A stretch of 64,000 nucleotides of DNA, from assembly GCA_964420365.1 (NCBI GenBank), contig CAYQTA010000036.1, forward strand, positions 1-64,000. The letters are read 5' to 3'. The DNA is from JAMOQA01 sp964420365. Lineage in GTDB: Bacteria; Acidobacteriota; Polarisedimenticolia; J045. Positions 8,311 through 16,930 of the stretch are shown piece after piece (position 1 is the first letter of the stretch; every line of letters starts with the position of its first letter). A program made the position numbers and the translations under genes. The notes below the pieces were generated by a model. That model saw only the letters and a program-made list of their open reading frames with translations. It did no database searches and was not told where the DNA came from.

Positions 8311-11277
8311 GTGGACGGCGGCCCAGTCGTCGCCCGTGCGAACGTCGACCGTCAGGGGAACGGCGAGCTCGACGACCCCCTCCATCTCCTTCCGCACCAG
8401 GGCGGCGAGGCGATCTTCCTCCTCCGGCGGGACCTCGAAGAGCAGCTCGTCGTGGACCTGGAGCAGCATCCGGGCCCGGAACCCTTCCTCCCGGAGGCGT
8501 CGCGCGACGGCCACCATCGCCTTCTTCACGATGTCGGCCCCGGTCCCCTGGATCGTCGTGTTCACCGCCTGGCGGAGAAGCTGCTCCCGCACCGGGCGGG
8601 AGACGCCGGAACGACGGCCCTCTTCCTCGACCAGCTCGGGAAAGCGGCGCAGGCGCCCGAAGAGGGTGCGGACCTCGCCGGTGCGCTGGACGTCCGCGAT
8701 CACCCGGTCGATGTACTCCTTCACCCGCGGGTAGCGGGCGAAGTAGGCCTCGATGAACGCCCGGGCCTCCTCCCGGCTCATCCCCTGCTCCCGGGCGAGC
8801 CGGAACTCGGACATGCCGTAGATGATCCCGAAGTTCACCGCCTTCGCCCGGGAACGCAGCTCGTCGGTCACCAGCTCGTAGGCGACCCCGGCGACGAGGG
8901 CCGCCGTGTGGCGGTGGATGTCGAGCCCGCGGCGGAACGCGGCGATCAGCTCCTCGTCCTCGGCGAGATGCGCGAGGATCCGCAGCTCCATCTGGGAGTA
9001 GTCCGCCGAGAGGAACCGCCACCCGGGCTCCGGCACGAAGGCCCGCCGGATCTCCCGCCCGATCTCCGTGCGCACCGGGATGTTCTGCAGGTTCGGGTCC
9101 GACGAGCTGAGCCGGCCGGTCGCCGCCCCGAGCTGGTGGAAACGGGTGTGGATCCGGCCGTCGGCCGGGTCGACGAGGCGGGGCAGCGCGTCGACGTAGG
9201 TCCCCTTGAGCTTGGCCAGCTCCCGGAACTCGAGCACCTTCGCCGGCAGCGGGTGCTGCTCGGAGAGCGCCTCGAGCACCTCCTGGCCGGTGGACAGCTT
9301 GCGGGTCTTCTTCGTGCGACGACCGGTGGGGACCAGCTTCAGCTCCTCGAAGAGGACGGTCCGCAGTTGCTGGGGGGAGTTGACGTTGAACGGGTGACCG
9401 GCCAGCTCGTGGATCTCCCGCTCCAGCTCGAGGAGGCGCGCGTCGAGTCGGCGGGACATCTCGGCCAACCGCTCCGTGTCGACCCGGATCCCGTGGTGCT
9501 CCATCTCCTCGAGCACCGGGACCAGGGGCATCTCGATCTCCTCGAAGACGGCATCGAGTCCTTCGTCCCGGAGCTTCCTCCGGAGCACCGGGACCAGCCG
9601 GCGGGCGATCACCGCGTCCTCGACCGCGTAGCGAGCAACCGACGCCACGTCGACCTGGTCGAGGGTGCGCTCCCCCTCCCCGCGCCCGGCGACGTCCCCG
9701 TAGGCGATCATCCGCTCGCCCAGGTAGCGCTGGGCCAGGTCGTCGAGCCGGTGGCTCGCCCCCCGGCCCGGGTCGATGAGCTGGGCGGCGACCAGCGTGT
9801 CGAAGGCAATCCCCTCGACGACGATCCCGGCCGCCCGCAGCACGGCCCGGTCGTACTTCAGGTTCTGCCCCGCCTTGGGGGCCGCCGGGTCCTCGAGCCA
9901 CTCCCGCAGCACCTCGCGGGCCCGCTCCCAGGGAACCTGCTCCTCCCCGCCGGCATGGCCGACCGGCAGGTAGTACCCGCCGTCCTCGGCGGCAGCGAAG
10001 GACACCCCGACGAGGCGCGCGTGCCGGGCGTCCAGGGAGTCGGTCTCGGTGTCGAAGGCGACCGGCTCCTTCCGCCGGCGGCGGATCGCGCGGACCGCGC
10101 GCGCCAGGGCCTCCTCGTCCGCCAGGATCGTGACGTCCAGGCTCTCCCCCGCCGCCGGGGGAGCGGCCGCCTCCCCGGCCAGCTCCTCCATCTCCTCGAG
10201 CAGCTTCCGGAAGCCCAGGCGGGTGAACAGCTCGACGGCCGCCGGCACGTCGGGGTGACCGGGCCGCATCGCCTCGAGGTCGAGCTCGACCGGGGCGTCG
10301 AACCGAACGGTGACCAGGTCCCGCGAGAAGAGGGCCTCCTCCTCGTGCTCGGCGATCGCCAGCCAGGCCTTCGGCTGGGTCTTCTTCCCGAGATCGTTCA
10401 GGACCTTCTTCAGCGTGCGGGCGGGCGTCTCCACTGTCAGCCCGGCGGCCGCCCGGAAGCGCGCCGCCAGGTCGTCGGCGTCCCCGAGCCGTTCCTCCAG
10501 TTCCGCCAGCCGGGCGGCCGGGCCCGCGAGCTCGCCGAGCGCCGCCGCGAGCGCCTCCCCGTCCCCCGCGGCGAGGGCGGCGAGGGCCCGCTCCCGGGCG
10601 GCCCACAGCGCCCGGAACTCCCGCGCCCGCTCGAGGACCGCGGCGAGGGACCCGTAGCGTCGCACCAGGGCCTTCGCGGTCTTGGCCCCGATCCCGGGAA
10701 CCCCGGGAACGTTGTCGGAGGCGTCGCCCATCAGCGCGAGCACGTCGACGACCTGCCCGGGCCGGACGCCGAAGACCTCCTCGACCCCGGCGGGATCGAG
10801 GACCCGGTCGTCCTTCGCCGGGTTGAGCACGACGATTCCCTCGCCGACCAGCTGGTAGAGATCCTTGTCCGAGGTGACGACGACGACGTCGAGGCCGCGC
10901 TCCCGGGCCTGCCGGGCCAGCGTGGCGATCACGTCGTCCGCCTCGAACCCCTCGGCGGCCAGGACGGGCCAGCCCATCACCCGGGCGGCTTCCATCGCCA
11001 GGGAAAACTGGGGGACCAGCTCCTCCGGGGGTGCGCCTCGCTGGGCCTTGTACTCCGCGTACGCCTCGTCCCGGTGGGTCGGCCCCTCGAGATCGAAGGC
11101 AACCCCCAGGTAGTCCGGCTTCCGCTCGCGGACGATCTTGCGCACCGTCCCGAGAAAGCCGTAGACCCCGGAGGTCGGCGTCCCGTCGGGGGCGGTCAGC
11201 CGGCCGATCGCGAAGAACGACCGGAAGACCGTGTAGGTGCCGTCGACCAGGTAGACCGTCTCGCGCCGCTTCCCCAT
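8308..11277 (-). CDS. polA: DNA polymerase I with 5' nuclease and proofreading domains
   Basis: This 989-residue cytoplasmic enzyme handles Okazaki-fragment processing and repair synthesis. An N-terminal 5'-3' nuclease domain (about 5-270) begins LVDGTYTVFRSFFAIG. A 3'-5' exonuclease domain (about 380-560) retains its acidic residues: DTET near residue 407, the QNLKYD motif and YAVEDA, so proofreading should be active. The family A polymerase domain shows DYSQMELR near 758, the O-helix region KAVNFGIIYG, and VHDELLFEVP near 942. The length is usual for the family (about 900-1000 aa). The ATG at 11277 is preceded by GGGAGG and faces the glycosyltransferase start at 11313 across only 35 bases. 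Confidence 0.97.
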   Translation of the reverse strand: MGKRRETVYLVDGTYTVFRSFFAIGRLTAPDGTPTSGVYGFLGTVRKIVRERKPDYLGVAFDLEGPTHRDEAYAEYKAQRGAPPEELVPQFSLAMEAARVMGWPVLAAEGFEADDVIATLARQARERGLDVVVVTSDKDLYQLVGEGIVVLNPAKDDRVLDPAGVEEVFGVRPGQVVDVLALMGDASDNVPGVPGIGAKTAKALVRRYGSLAAVLERAREFRALWAARERALAALAAGDGEALAAALGELAGPAARLAELEERLGDADDLAARFRAAAGLTVETPARTLKKVLNDLGKKTQPKAWLAIAEHEEEALFSRDLVTVRFDAPVELDLEAMRPGHPDVPAAVELFTRLGFRKLLEEMEELAGEAAAPPAAGESLDVTILADEEALARAVRAIRRRRKEPVAFDTETDSLDARHARLVGVSFAAAEDGGYYLPVGHAGGEEQVPWERAREVLREWLEDPAAPKAGQNLKYDRAVLRAAGIVVEGIAFDTLVAAQLIDPGRGASHRLDDLAQRYLGERMIAYGDVAGRGEGERTLDQVDVASVARYAVEDAVIARRLVPVLRRKLRDEGLDAVFEEIEMPLVPVLEEMEHHGIRVDTERLAEMSRRLDARLLELEREIHELAGHPFNVNSPQQLRTVLFEELKLVPTGRRTKKTRKLSTGQEVLEALSEQHPLPAKVLEFRELAKLKGTYVDALPRLVDPADGRIHTRFHQLGAATGRLSSSDPNLQNIPVRTEIGREIRRAFVPEPGWRFLSADYSQMELRILAHLAEDEELIAAFRRGLDIHRHTAALVAGVAYELVTDELRSRAKAVNFGIIYGMSEFRLAREQGMSREEARAFIEAYFARYPRVKEYIDRVIADVQRTGEVRTLFGRLRRFPELVEEEGRRSGVSRPVREQLLRQAVNTTIQGTGADIVKKAMVAVARRLREEGFRARMLLQVHDELLFEVPPEEEDRLAALVRKEMEGVVELAVPLTVDVRTGDDWAAVH

Positions 11278-11300
11278 CGCCACGAATCCTCCCGGTCGGC

Positions 11301-11307
11301 TATCGTA
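11301..11307. promoter_or_regulatory. Symmetric -10-like element between divergent genes
   Basis: TATCGTA reads as TATCGT (plus) and TACGAT (minus), so one seven-base site could serve as the -10 box of both divergent genes. On the plus strand it ends six bases before the ATG of the glycosyltransferase, which would give a leaderless or near-leaderless transcript. That gene has no ribosome site. Confidence 0.4.
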
Positions 11308-11312
11308 CCCCC

Positions 11313-12308
11313 ATGCTCGCGATCTCCGTCGTCGTCCCGACCCACGGGGGAGCCCGGCGCCTGCCGGAGACTCTCGCCGCCCTCGACGCCGCGGCATCCC
11401 CCCCGGGGGGCGCCGAGGTGGTCGTCGTCGACGACGGGAGCGAGGATCCGGTCCCACCGGCCCTCGCCGAGGGCCGGGCCCACCCGGTACGGATCCTGCG
11501 CCACGAACCGAATCGCGGCCGGGCCTTCGCCTGCAACCGCGGGATCGAGGCGGCCGCGGGCCGGGTCGTCCTCGTCCTCGACGACGACATGTCCCTCGCG
11601 CCCGGGGCCCTCGCCGGCCACGCCGAGGCCCACGCCCGGGCCGGGCCCGCCGCCGGGGTGATCGGCCGGATCGTCCCGTCGCCGGACCACTTCACCGGGC
11701 GCTTCGGAAGGTTCCTGGCGGCGGAAGAAGAACGGCGCCGCGAGCGGATGCTCGCCACGGCGGACGACGTCCCGTTCGCCCTCTGCCTGACCGGTCACTT
11801 CTCCGCGCCGCGGGAGACGCTCCTCGCGGTGGGCGGCTACGACGAGCGATACGACCGGTACGGCTTCGAGGACATCGACCTCGCTTACCGCCTGGTCCGG
11901 GCCGGCGTCCGGCTTCGGTACCGGGACGACCTCGTGGCAGTCCACCGGAGCGAGCACGCGGCCTCCTTCGCGGTCCACTGCCGGCGCCACCGGGAGGCCG
12001 GGAGGATGGCGGTCCGCTTCGCCGCGGGCCGTGACGACCCGGAGCTGGAGGCGGTCCTCCGGGTGCGCTCCGGCCGGCCTCCCGGGCGGCTGACCGCCTA
12101 CCGGGCGGTCGTCGCCGCGTCCCAGTGGCTGGTCCGGGCCCTGCCGGCCGGCCCTCTCCGGGACGGCCTGCTGGCTCTCGCCCGCATCAAGGTCGCGAGC
12201 TGGGAGTTCCTGCACGTGCCCGACCGGCTCGTCCACGCCGGCTACCACGTGGTCCGGGACATGCACTACGCCGCCGGCATCGCCGACGAGCTGGCCGGGA
12301 ATCGCTGA
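11313..12308 (+). CDS. Family 2 glycosyltransferase
   Basis: This 331-residue GT-A fold enzyme starts directly with the nucleotide-sugar binding strand (ISVVVPTHGG). It has VVVVDDGS near residue 35, the metal-binding VLVLDDDM near 90, and the acceptor-side FEDIDLAYRLVRAG near 185. No membrane segment is clear, so it is probably cytoplasmic and transfers a sugar to a lipid-linked or protein acceptor; the donor cannot be told. The ATG at 11313 is chosen because the divergent polA start lies 36 bases away and no ribosome site is seen for any longer form. Confidence 0.85.
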   Translation: MLAISVVVPTHGGARRLPETLAALDAAASPPGGAEVVVVDDGSEDPVPPALAEGRAHPVRILRHEPNRGRAFACNRGIEAAAGRVVLVLDDDMSLAPGALAGHAEAHARAGPAAGVIGRIVPSPDHFTGRFGRFLAAEEERRRERMLATADDVPFALCLTGHFSAPRETLLAVGGYDERYDRYGFEDIDLAYRLVRAGVRLRYRDDLVAVHRSEHAASFAVHCRRHREAGRMAVRFAAGRDDPELEAVLRVRSGRPPGRLTAYRAVVAASQWLVRALPAGPLRDGLLALARIKVASWEFLHVPDRLVHAGYHVVRDMHYAAGIADELAGNR

Positions 12309-12372
12309 TCGGCCCCGACCGCGGACGATGCCACCACGCGCGCCCGAGGCACCGCGCGCGCCGGGCACCGGC

Positions 12373-12392
12373 GGGCGGCCTTCCGGCCGCCC
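12373..12392. repeat. Short intergenic palindrome (REP-like candidate)
   Basis: GGGCGGCC and GGCCGCCC flank TTCC and are followed by CCTAC. A second intergenic palindrome at 16776-16798 is also followed at once by TAC after a CCCC end. Two copies are too few to prove a repeat family. Confidence 0.35.
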
Positions 12393-12517
12393 CTACGAGC
12401 CCACGAAACCCGCGGCCTCGCGTACGGGCGTGGCGCAGGAACCGCCGGAAAGCGGCCCGGGCGGTGCGAAGCGCCGCGCCGTTCCCGGGAACGGGCCGAC
12501 CTTCCCCGGACACGAAG

Positions 12518-12541
12518 CGGCCCCGCCGGGGGGCGGGGCCG
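12518..12541. terminator. Hairpin between convergent genes
   Basis: A 10-bp perfect stem (CGGCCCCGCC with GGCGGGGCCG) has a GGGG loop and lies 30 bases past the ferritin-like stop codon on the minus strand. There is no U-run; it may serve both strands. Confidence 0.55.
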
Positions 12542-12571
12542 TGGGTGGCACGGCGGAACCGGGCCGGGGGG

Positions 12572-13090
12572 TCACATCGGGGAGAAGCCCCGGTCGGCGA
12601 AGTACTGGTCCCGGAGGTGCGACTGGAGCTCGTCGAGCTGGCGGAGGTGGCTCTCCTCCCACTTCGAGAGGAACTCGAAGACCTTCCGGGTCTCCTCGTC
12701 GGGGCTCTCCTTCGCCTGCTTCGCGTAGTACTCGATCGCCGCCCGCTCGAGCTCCACGCCGGCCGAGACGATCGCCATCTCGAAGTCGCCTCCCCGGACC
12801 CGCTGGAGGAACTCAGGGGTGATGATCGGAGGGTGGTCGAGGCCGCCCAGGTTCTCGGGCGTCGCCGGGACCGACCATTCCCCCTTTTCGAGCAGGCTGC
12901 GGAAGTTCTTCTCGAGGAATTCCTTGTGCTCCTTCTCCTCCTCGGCGAGGGCGAGGAACATCTGCTTCGCGGCCGGGTCGGTCGCCTTCTCCGCGGCGGC
13001 CCGGTAGATCTCGAGCCCGCGCAGCTCGGTGATGATCGCGGTCTTCACCGCCTCGAGGACCGCCTTTCTCGTCTCTTCGTTCATCGGCAT
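12572..13090 (-). CDS. Ferritin-like (rubrerythrin-type) diiron protein
   Basis: This 172-residue four-helix protein has two Glu...ExxH units: TELRGLEIYRAAAEKAT...EEEKEH in the first half, and SAGVELERAAIEYYAK...KWEESH in the second. These are the diiron ligands of the rubrerythrin/ferritin-like family. The rubredoxin (Cys4) domain of true rubrerythrins is absent. A role in peroxide reduction or iron handling in the cytoplasm is likely. The ATG at 13090 has AAGGAGAT 6-8 bases upstream; a second ATG two codons on is possible. It stands just downstream of the polysaccharide block on the same strand, with a 63-base gap. Confidence 0.85.
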   Translation of the reverse strand: MPMNEETRKAVLEAVKTAIITELRGLEIYRAAAEKATDPAAKQMFLALAEEEKEHKEFLEKNFRSLLEKGEWSVPATPENLGGLDHPPIITPEFLQRVRGGDFEMAIVSAGVELERAAIEYYAKQAKESPDEETRKVFEFLSKWEESHLRQLDELQSHLRDQYFADRGFSPM

Positions 13091-13153
13091 CGGGGATCTC
13101 CTTGCACCGCCCCGGGGGCGGGGAGGAAGGATACCCCGCCCCCCCGGGGGGGG

Positions 13154-14365
13154 CTAGCCGACGCGGTAGCGGAAGGCGGGCGGCACGGAGCGCGGCCACA
13201 GGCCCGCCTCCTCCGCGAGTTCCCCGTAGAGGGCCTCCTGGGCCCGCACCATCCGGTCGATGTCCCATTCCCCGCATCGCTCGCGGGCGGCCGCCCCGAA
13301 GCGGGCCCGGAGGTCCGCGTCGCCGAGGAGCCGGATCACCCCCTCGGCGAGGCCCTCGACGTCGCCCGGTTCGGCGAGGAACCCGGTGACCCCGTGGGCG
13401 ACCGCCTCGGGCGTCCCGTCCACCGCCGTCGCCACCACCGGCTTGCCCGCGGCCATCGCCTCGGGAACGACCCGCGGGAGCCCCTCGTGGAGCGACGTCA
13501 GCACCAGCACGTCCAGGTCGCCGACGATCCGCTCCGGGTCGTCCCGCCAGCCGAGCAGCCGGAACCGGTCGCCGAGGTCGGCCCGGGCGACCTCCGCCTC
13601 CACCTCGGGACGCAGGACGCCGTCCCCCGCGAGGACGAAGACCGCCGCCGGGAAGCGCCTCGACACCCGGGCGGCGACCCGGACGAAGTCGACCGGCAGC
13701 TTCTGGGGCTTGAGGCAGGCGATCATCCCGACCAGGGGCACGTCGGCGCCGATCCCGAGTTCCTCCCGGAAGGCGCCGCTCCCGGCGGCCCGCCGGAATC
13801 TCTCCAGCTCGACGCCCGAACGGATCACCCGGAAGGCGGCGGCGGGCGCGACCCGGGCCCGGGCGCCCTTCTCCGCGTTCGCCCGCGAGACGGCGACGAG
13901 CCGGCTGGTCGCCCGGGCGGCGAGCCGCTCGAGGGCCACGTAGAACGCCCGCACCGGCGGGGACTGGCCCGGGTGGAACCCCCAGCCGTGGACCGTGTGG
14001 ACGATCGCCGGCACCCCCGCCAGGGACGCGGCGAGCCGCCCGAGGACCCCGGCCTTCGACGAGTGGGTGTGGACGATCGCCGGCCGCTCCTCCCGGAAGC
14101 GGCGGCGCAGGTCGAGGAGGGCGAGCAGGTCCCGCACCGGGTGCGGCTCCCGCCGCAGGTGGGCGCAGGTGGCGAACGGCACGTCCGGGAGGGCCCGGGC
14201 CTCCTCGTCGAGGATCCCGCCGGGCCCGGCGACCAGGCGCGGGGCGAACCGCTCCCGGTCCAGGTGGGCGACCGTGTAGAGCGTGTTCCGCTGGGCTCCG
14301 CCGAGCTCCAGCATCGTGATCACGTGCGTGACCCCGAGGCGGGGCCGGCGGGACTCCCCGCTCAC
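13154..14365 (-). CDS. Family 1/4 glycosyltransferase (GT-B)
   Basis: This 403-residue cytosolic or membrane-associated GT-B enzyme has an N-terminal acceptor domain with ITMLELGGAQRNTL and HTHSSKAGVLGR, followed by HTVHGW. The C-terminal donor domain has VGMIACLKPQK, the LLGWRDDP loop and the EGLPRVVPEAMAAGKPVVAT signature that contacts the nucleotide-sugar. The frame starts at GTG 14365, which overlaps the stop of the upstream FAD enzyme as GTGA and has GGGGAG upstream, so translation is coupled. It is the last gene of the surface-polysaccharide block. The sugar is unknown. Confidence 0.9.
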   Translation of the reverse strand: MSGESRRPRLGVTHVITMLELGGAQRNTLYTVAHLDRERFAPRLVAGPGGILDEEARALPDVPFATCAHLRREPHPVRDLLALLDLRRRFREERPAIVHTHSSKAGVLGRLAASLAGVPAIVHTVHGWGFHPGQSPPVRAFYVALERLAARATSRLVAVSRANAEKGARARVAPAAAFRVIRSGVELERFRRAAGSGAFREELGIGADVPLVGMIACLKPQKLPVDFVRVAARVSRRFPAAVFVLAGDGVLRPEVEAEVARADLGDRFRLLGWRDDPERIVGDLDVLVLTSLHEGLPRVVPEAMAAGKPVVATAVDGTPEAVAHGVTGFLAEPGDVEGLAEGVIRLLGDADLRARFGAAARERCGEWDIDRMVRAQEALYGELAEEAGLWPRSVPPAFRYRVG

Positions 14366-15708
14366 GGCGCGGTCTCCCCTCGAAGCGCCCGGGCGATCTC
14401 CTCCGCGACCTCCCTTCCCTCGAGGAGCGCCCGCTCCATGAACGAGTACTCCCAGCGGCCGTACCGGCCGGCCAGGTGGATGCCGGCCCCGCGGAGCCGT
14501 TCCCGGGCCGCCTCCACGACCGGTGTCCGGGCCCGGTCGTACGCCACGTAGGCCGGGTCGAGGAGCCGGGCCCGGTGGAGGACGACCCCGTCCGACCGGC
14601 GGAGGATCCCGGCCCGCCGGAGCCCGTCCACCGCGCGGTCCACCAGCTCGTCCTCCCCGGGGATCTCCTCCCGGGGACCGAGGGCGAACTCCACCGACGC
14701 GGTGGAACACCCGCGGGGCGCGAGGGAGGGGGCGACGTTCGACGGAAAGCCCACCCGGTAGAACGGGAACCCGTCCCCGGGGAAGTACACCCAGTGCACG
14801 CCGTCGGCGATCCCGGCGCGGTCGACCCCGAGCTGGAGGTCGACGACCCGGGACCACGAGAGCTCCCCGGCCATCTCGGCGAGGCTGCGGCCCCGGGAGG
14901 GACACCCGTCGAGGCCCCGCACCCGCTGGAGCAGGTAGGGCAGCGGGAGCGTGGAGACGATCCGCTCGTACCCGAGGACCTCTCCGCCCTCGAGGACGAC
15001 CCGGCGCTCCCGGGCGTCGACGGAGACCACGCGGGCCCCGGTCCGCAGGTCGTCCCCGACGCCCCGGGCGAGGGCGGCCGGCAGGACGCCGATGCCCCCT
15101 TCCCGGGGGTAGAGAAACCGCGGGTTGTAGCCGAGCCCCCGGGCCGGGAGCCCGAGGGCTCCCCGCACGACCTCCTCGACCGTCGGGCGGGGGACGGACC
15201 AGGAGACCCACTCCGCCGTCAGCTCCGCCGGCTCCCGCCGGTAGAGCTTCCGGTTCTGGGGGAGCAGGAACTCCTCGGCGATCCCGTCGCCGAAGGTGGC
15301 CCTCGCCCACGCCTCGAAGGAAACCCGCGGGTCGTCCGGAGGGGGGTGCTCCCGGGCGCCGAGGAAGTCGAGGAGACAGCGCGCGACGGTCTCCGGCGGC
15401 AGGCCGTGGAGGTTTGCCTGGAAGGGAAACTCGAGAAACGCGCCCCGGGCGAGGATCCGGGCGCGCCGCTCCACCGGGACCAGCCGGTCACCGAGCAGGC
15501 GACGGACGAACCTCTCCGCGTAGCCGTCCCGCAGGTGCAGGTAGTGCCCGGTCAGGTCGAAGGTGAAGCCGTCCTCGTGGAACGAACGGCAGAGTCCCCC
15601 GGGTTCCTCCTCGGCCTCGAGGACGAGGCGCGGGACGTCGGGCAGCAGCTCCCGGAGGTGCCACGCGGCCGAGAGCCCGGCAAGCCCGCCCCCGAGAACG
15701 AGGATCAT
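14362..15708 (-). CDS. FAD-dependent oxidoreductase, UDP-galactopyranose-mutase/amine-oxidase-like
   Basis: This 448-residue protein opens with a Rossmann dinucleotide motif (ILVLGGGLAGLSAAWHL), an acidic ribose-binding residue in LEAEEEPGG, and the GGLCRSFHEDGFTFD segment common in amine oxidases, phytoene desaturases and UDP-galactopyranose mutase. PQNRKLYRREP is the region that in UGM-like enzymes lines the active site. The genes on both sides make glycans, so a sugar-nucleotide mutase or glycan-modifying role is likely; the exact reaction is not shown. It overlaps the downstream GT by 4 bases and lies 5 bases from the upstream WecA-like gene. Confidence 0.82.
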   Translation of the reverse strand: MILVLGGGLAGLSAAWHLRELLPDVPRLVLEAEEEPGGLCRSFHEDGFTFDLTGHYLHLRDGYAERFVRRLLGDRLVPVERRARILARGAFLEFPFQANLHGLPPETVARCLLDFLGAREHPPPDDPRVSFEAWARATFGDGIAEEFLLPQNRKLYRREPAELTAEWVSWSVPRPTVEEVVRGALGLPARGLGYNPRFLYPREGGIGVLPAALARGVGDDLRTGARVVSVDARERRVVLEGGEVLGYERIVSTLPLPYLLQRVRGLDGCPSRGRSLAEMAGELSWSRVVDLQLGVDRAGIADGVHWVYFPGDGFPFYRVGFPSNVAPSLAPRGCSTASVEFALGPREEIPGEDELVDRAVDGLRRAGILRRSDGVVLHRARLLDPAYVAYDRARTPVVEAARERLRGAGIHLAGRYGRWEYSFMERALLEGREVAEEIARALRGETAP

Positions 15709-15713
15709 CGACG

Positions 15714-16742
15714 TCAGAGCCCCATGTCGATCGTGCGCAGCCAGGCGGCGAGGCCGATCGCGAGCACGACGAGCGCACACAGCAGGACGATCGCCACCCG
15801 CTGCGGCGCGACCATCACGACCATCCCCCAGGCGCCGAGCACCGCCGCGGCCAGCACGTTGGCACGCACGGTGGCCCGGGTCGAAAGGCGCCACTTCCGC
15901 AGGCGCAGGGCGACGTGGTCCGGGCTTCCGAGCATCACCGGGTACCCCCGCCGCCAGCGTACCCACATGACGAACAGCATGTCGAAGAGCGGGACCCCGA
16001 GGACCAGGAGGGGCACGATCGCCGCGACCCGGTGCTCGATCGTGTAGCGGTTGACCATGGCGACCGCCCCGAGCAGGAACCCGGCGAAGAGGCTGCCGGT
16101 GTCCCCGAGGTAGATCCGGGCGGGCTCGACGTTGTAGACCCGGAACCCGAGGAGCGCCCCGCAGAGCGCGGCCGCCAGGATCGCCGTCGACGGGAGACCT
16201 CCGACCAGGGCGATCGCGGCGAGGAAGAGGGCCGCCACCGCCCCGACCCCGCTCGAGAGACCGTCCATCACGTCGATCAGGTTGAACGCGTTGGTCGCGG
16301 CGACCATCCAGAGGACGGTCAGTGGCACGGCGACCCACCACGGGACGAAGACCAGCTGGATCTTCACGCCCGCCCGCAGCAGGACCAGTACGGCGAGGAA
16401 CTGCCCGGCGAGCTTCGCCGGCGGAGAGAGCGATCCCAGGTCGTCGATCAGGCCGAGCACCAGGACGATCGACGCCGAGAAGAGGATCGCCAGCACCTGC
16501 CCGTCCAGGGGCCGCACCACCGCGACGCCGACCAGGACGCCGAGGGCGACCGCGAGCCCCCCGAGGTACGGAACCGGTTCCCGCTGGCGCTTGAGCTTCC
16601 CGTCCGGCCGGTCGACGATGCCGAACCGCAGGGCCGCCTCCCGGAGCCGCGGCGTGGCCACGAGCGCCGTCACGTGGGCGAGCCCGAGGGCGGCGAGGGC
16701 GAACGCCCCCTCCCGGGCGAGCTGGCCGAGCGGTTCCGTCAC
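15714..16742 (-). CDS. WecA/MraY-like polyprenyl-phosphate sugar-1-phosphate transferase (GT4 membrane family)
   Basis: This 342-residue protein has about ten membrane helices and should start lipid-linked glycan assembly by moving a HexNAc-1-phosphate onto undecaprenyl phosphate. Signature motifs are LGLIDDLGSL (acidic pair, near residue 100), ATNAFNLIDVMDGL (near 150-163) and RIYLGDTGSL. It groups with the WecA type rather than MraY because it sits in a glycan locus without murein genes. The start chosen is GTG 16742, with AAGGAG six bases upstream; the longer frame adds an unlikely Arg/Pro-rich extension. Confidence 0.92.
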   Translation of the reverse strand: MTEPLGQLAREGAFALAALGLAHVTALVATPRLREAALRFGIVDRPDGKLKRQREPVPYLGGLAVALGVLVGVAVVRPLDGQVLAILFSASIVLVLGLIDDLGSLSPPAKLAGQFLAVLVLLRAGVKIQLVFVPWWVAVPLTVLWMVAATNAFNLIDVMDGLSSGVGAVAALFLAAIALVGGLPSTAILAAALCGALLGFRVYNVEPARIYLGDTGSLFAGFLLGAVAMVNRYTIEHRVAAIVPLLVLGVPLFDMLFVMWVRWRRGYPVMLGSPDHVALRLRKWRLSTRATVRANVLAAAVLGAWGMVVMVAPQRVAIVLLCALVVLAIGLAAWLRTIDMGL

Positions 16743-16775
16743 GGCTCTCCTTCCGGCGGGCGGACCCCGCGCACC

Positions 16776-16798
16776 GGGGCCGGCCGTGCACCGGCCCC
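16776..16798. repeat. Intergenic palindrome upstream of the WecA-like gene
   Basis: GGGGCCGG and CCGGCCCC flank CCGTGCA and are followed by TACC. It is similar in style to the palindrome at 12373-12392. Together with a further GC-rich stretch it fills the 188-base gap before the next gene; nothing else is seen there. Confidence 0.35.
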
Positions 16799-16930
16799 TA
16801 CCGGAACCGTAGGGACCCGGGCACCCCCGGTCAAGCCGGAACACTCCCGGACCCTGCCCCCTCCCCCCGCGCCCGCGGGAGGTACAGCGTCACGGACCTG
16901 GGGAGATCCCGGTCGGCGGTGGGGGAGAAA

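Larger units (their letters stand above)
12309..12571. other. Convergent intergenic region with palindromes
   Basis: It lies between the plus-strand glycosyltransferase and the minus-strand ferritin-like gene. It holds a GGGCGGCC/GGCCGCCC palindrome (12373-12392) followed by CCTACG, a short GTTCCCGGGAAC palindrome (about 12480-12491), and the strong hairpin at 12518-12541. No gene is seen. Confidence 0.6.

Noticed and set aside
12572..13090. True rubrerythrin
   Set aside because: The C-terminal rubredoxin Cys4 domain is missing; only the ferritin-like diiron part is present.
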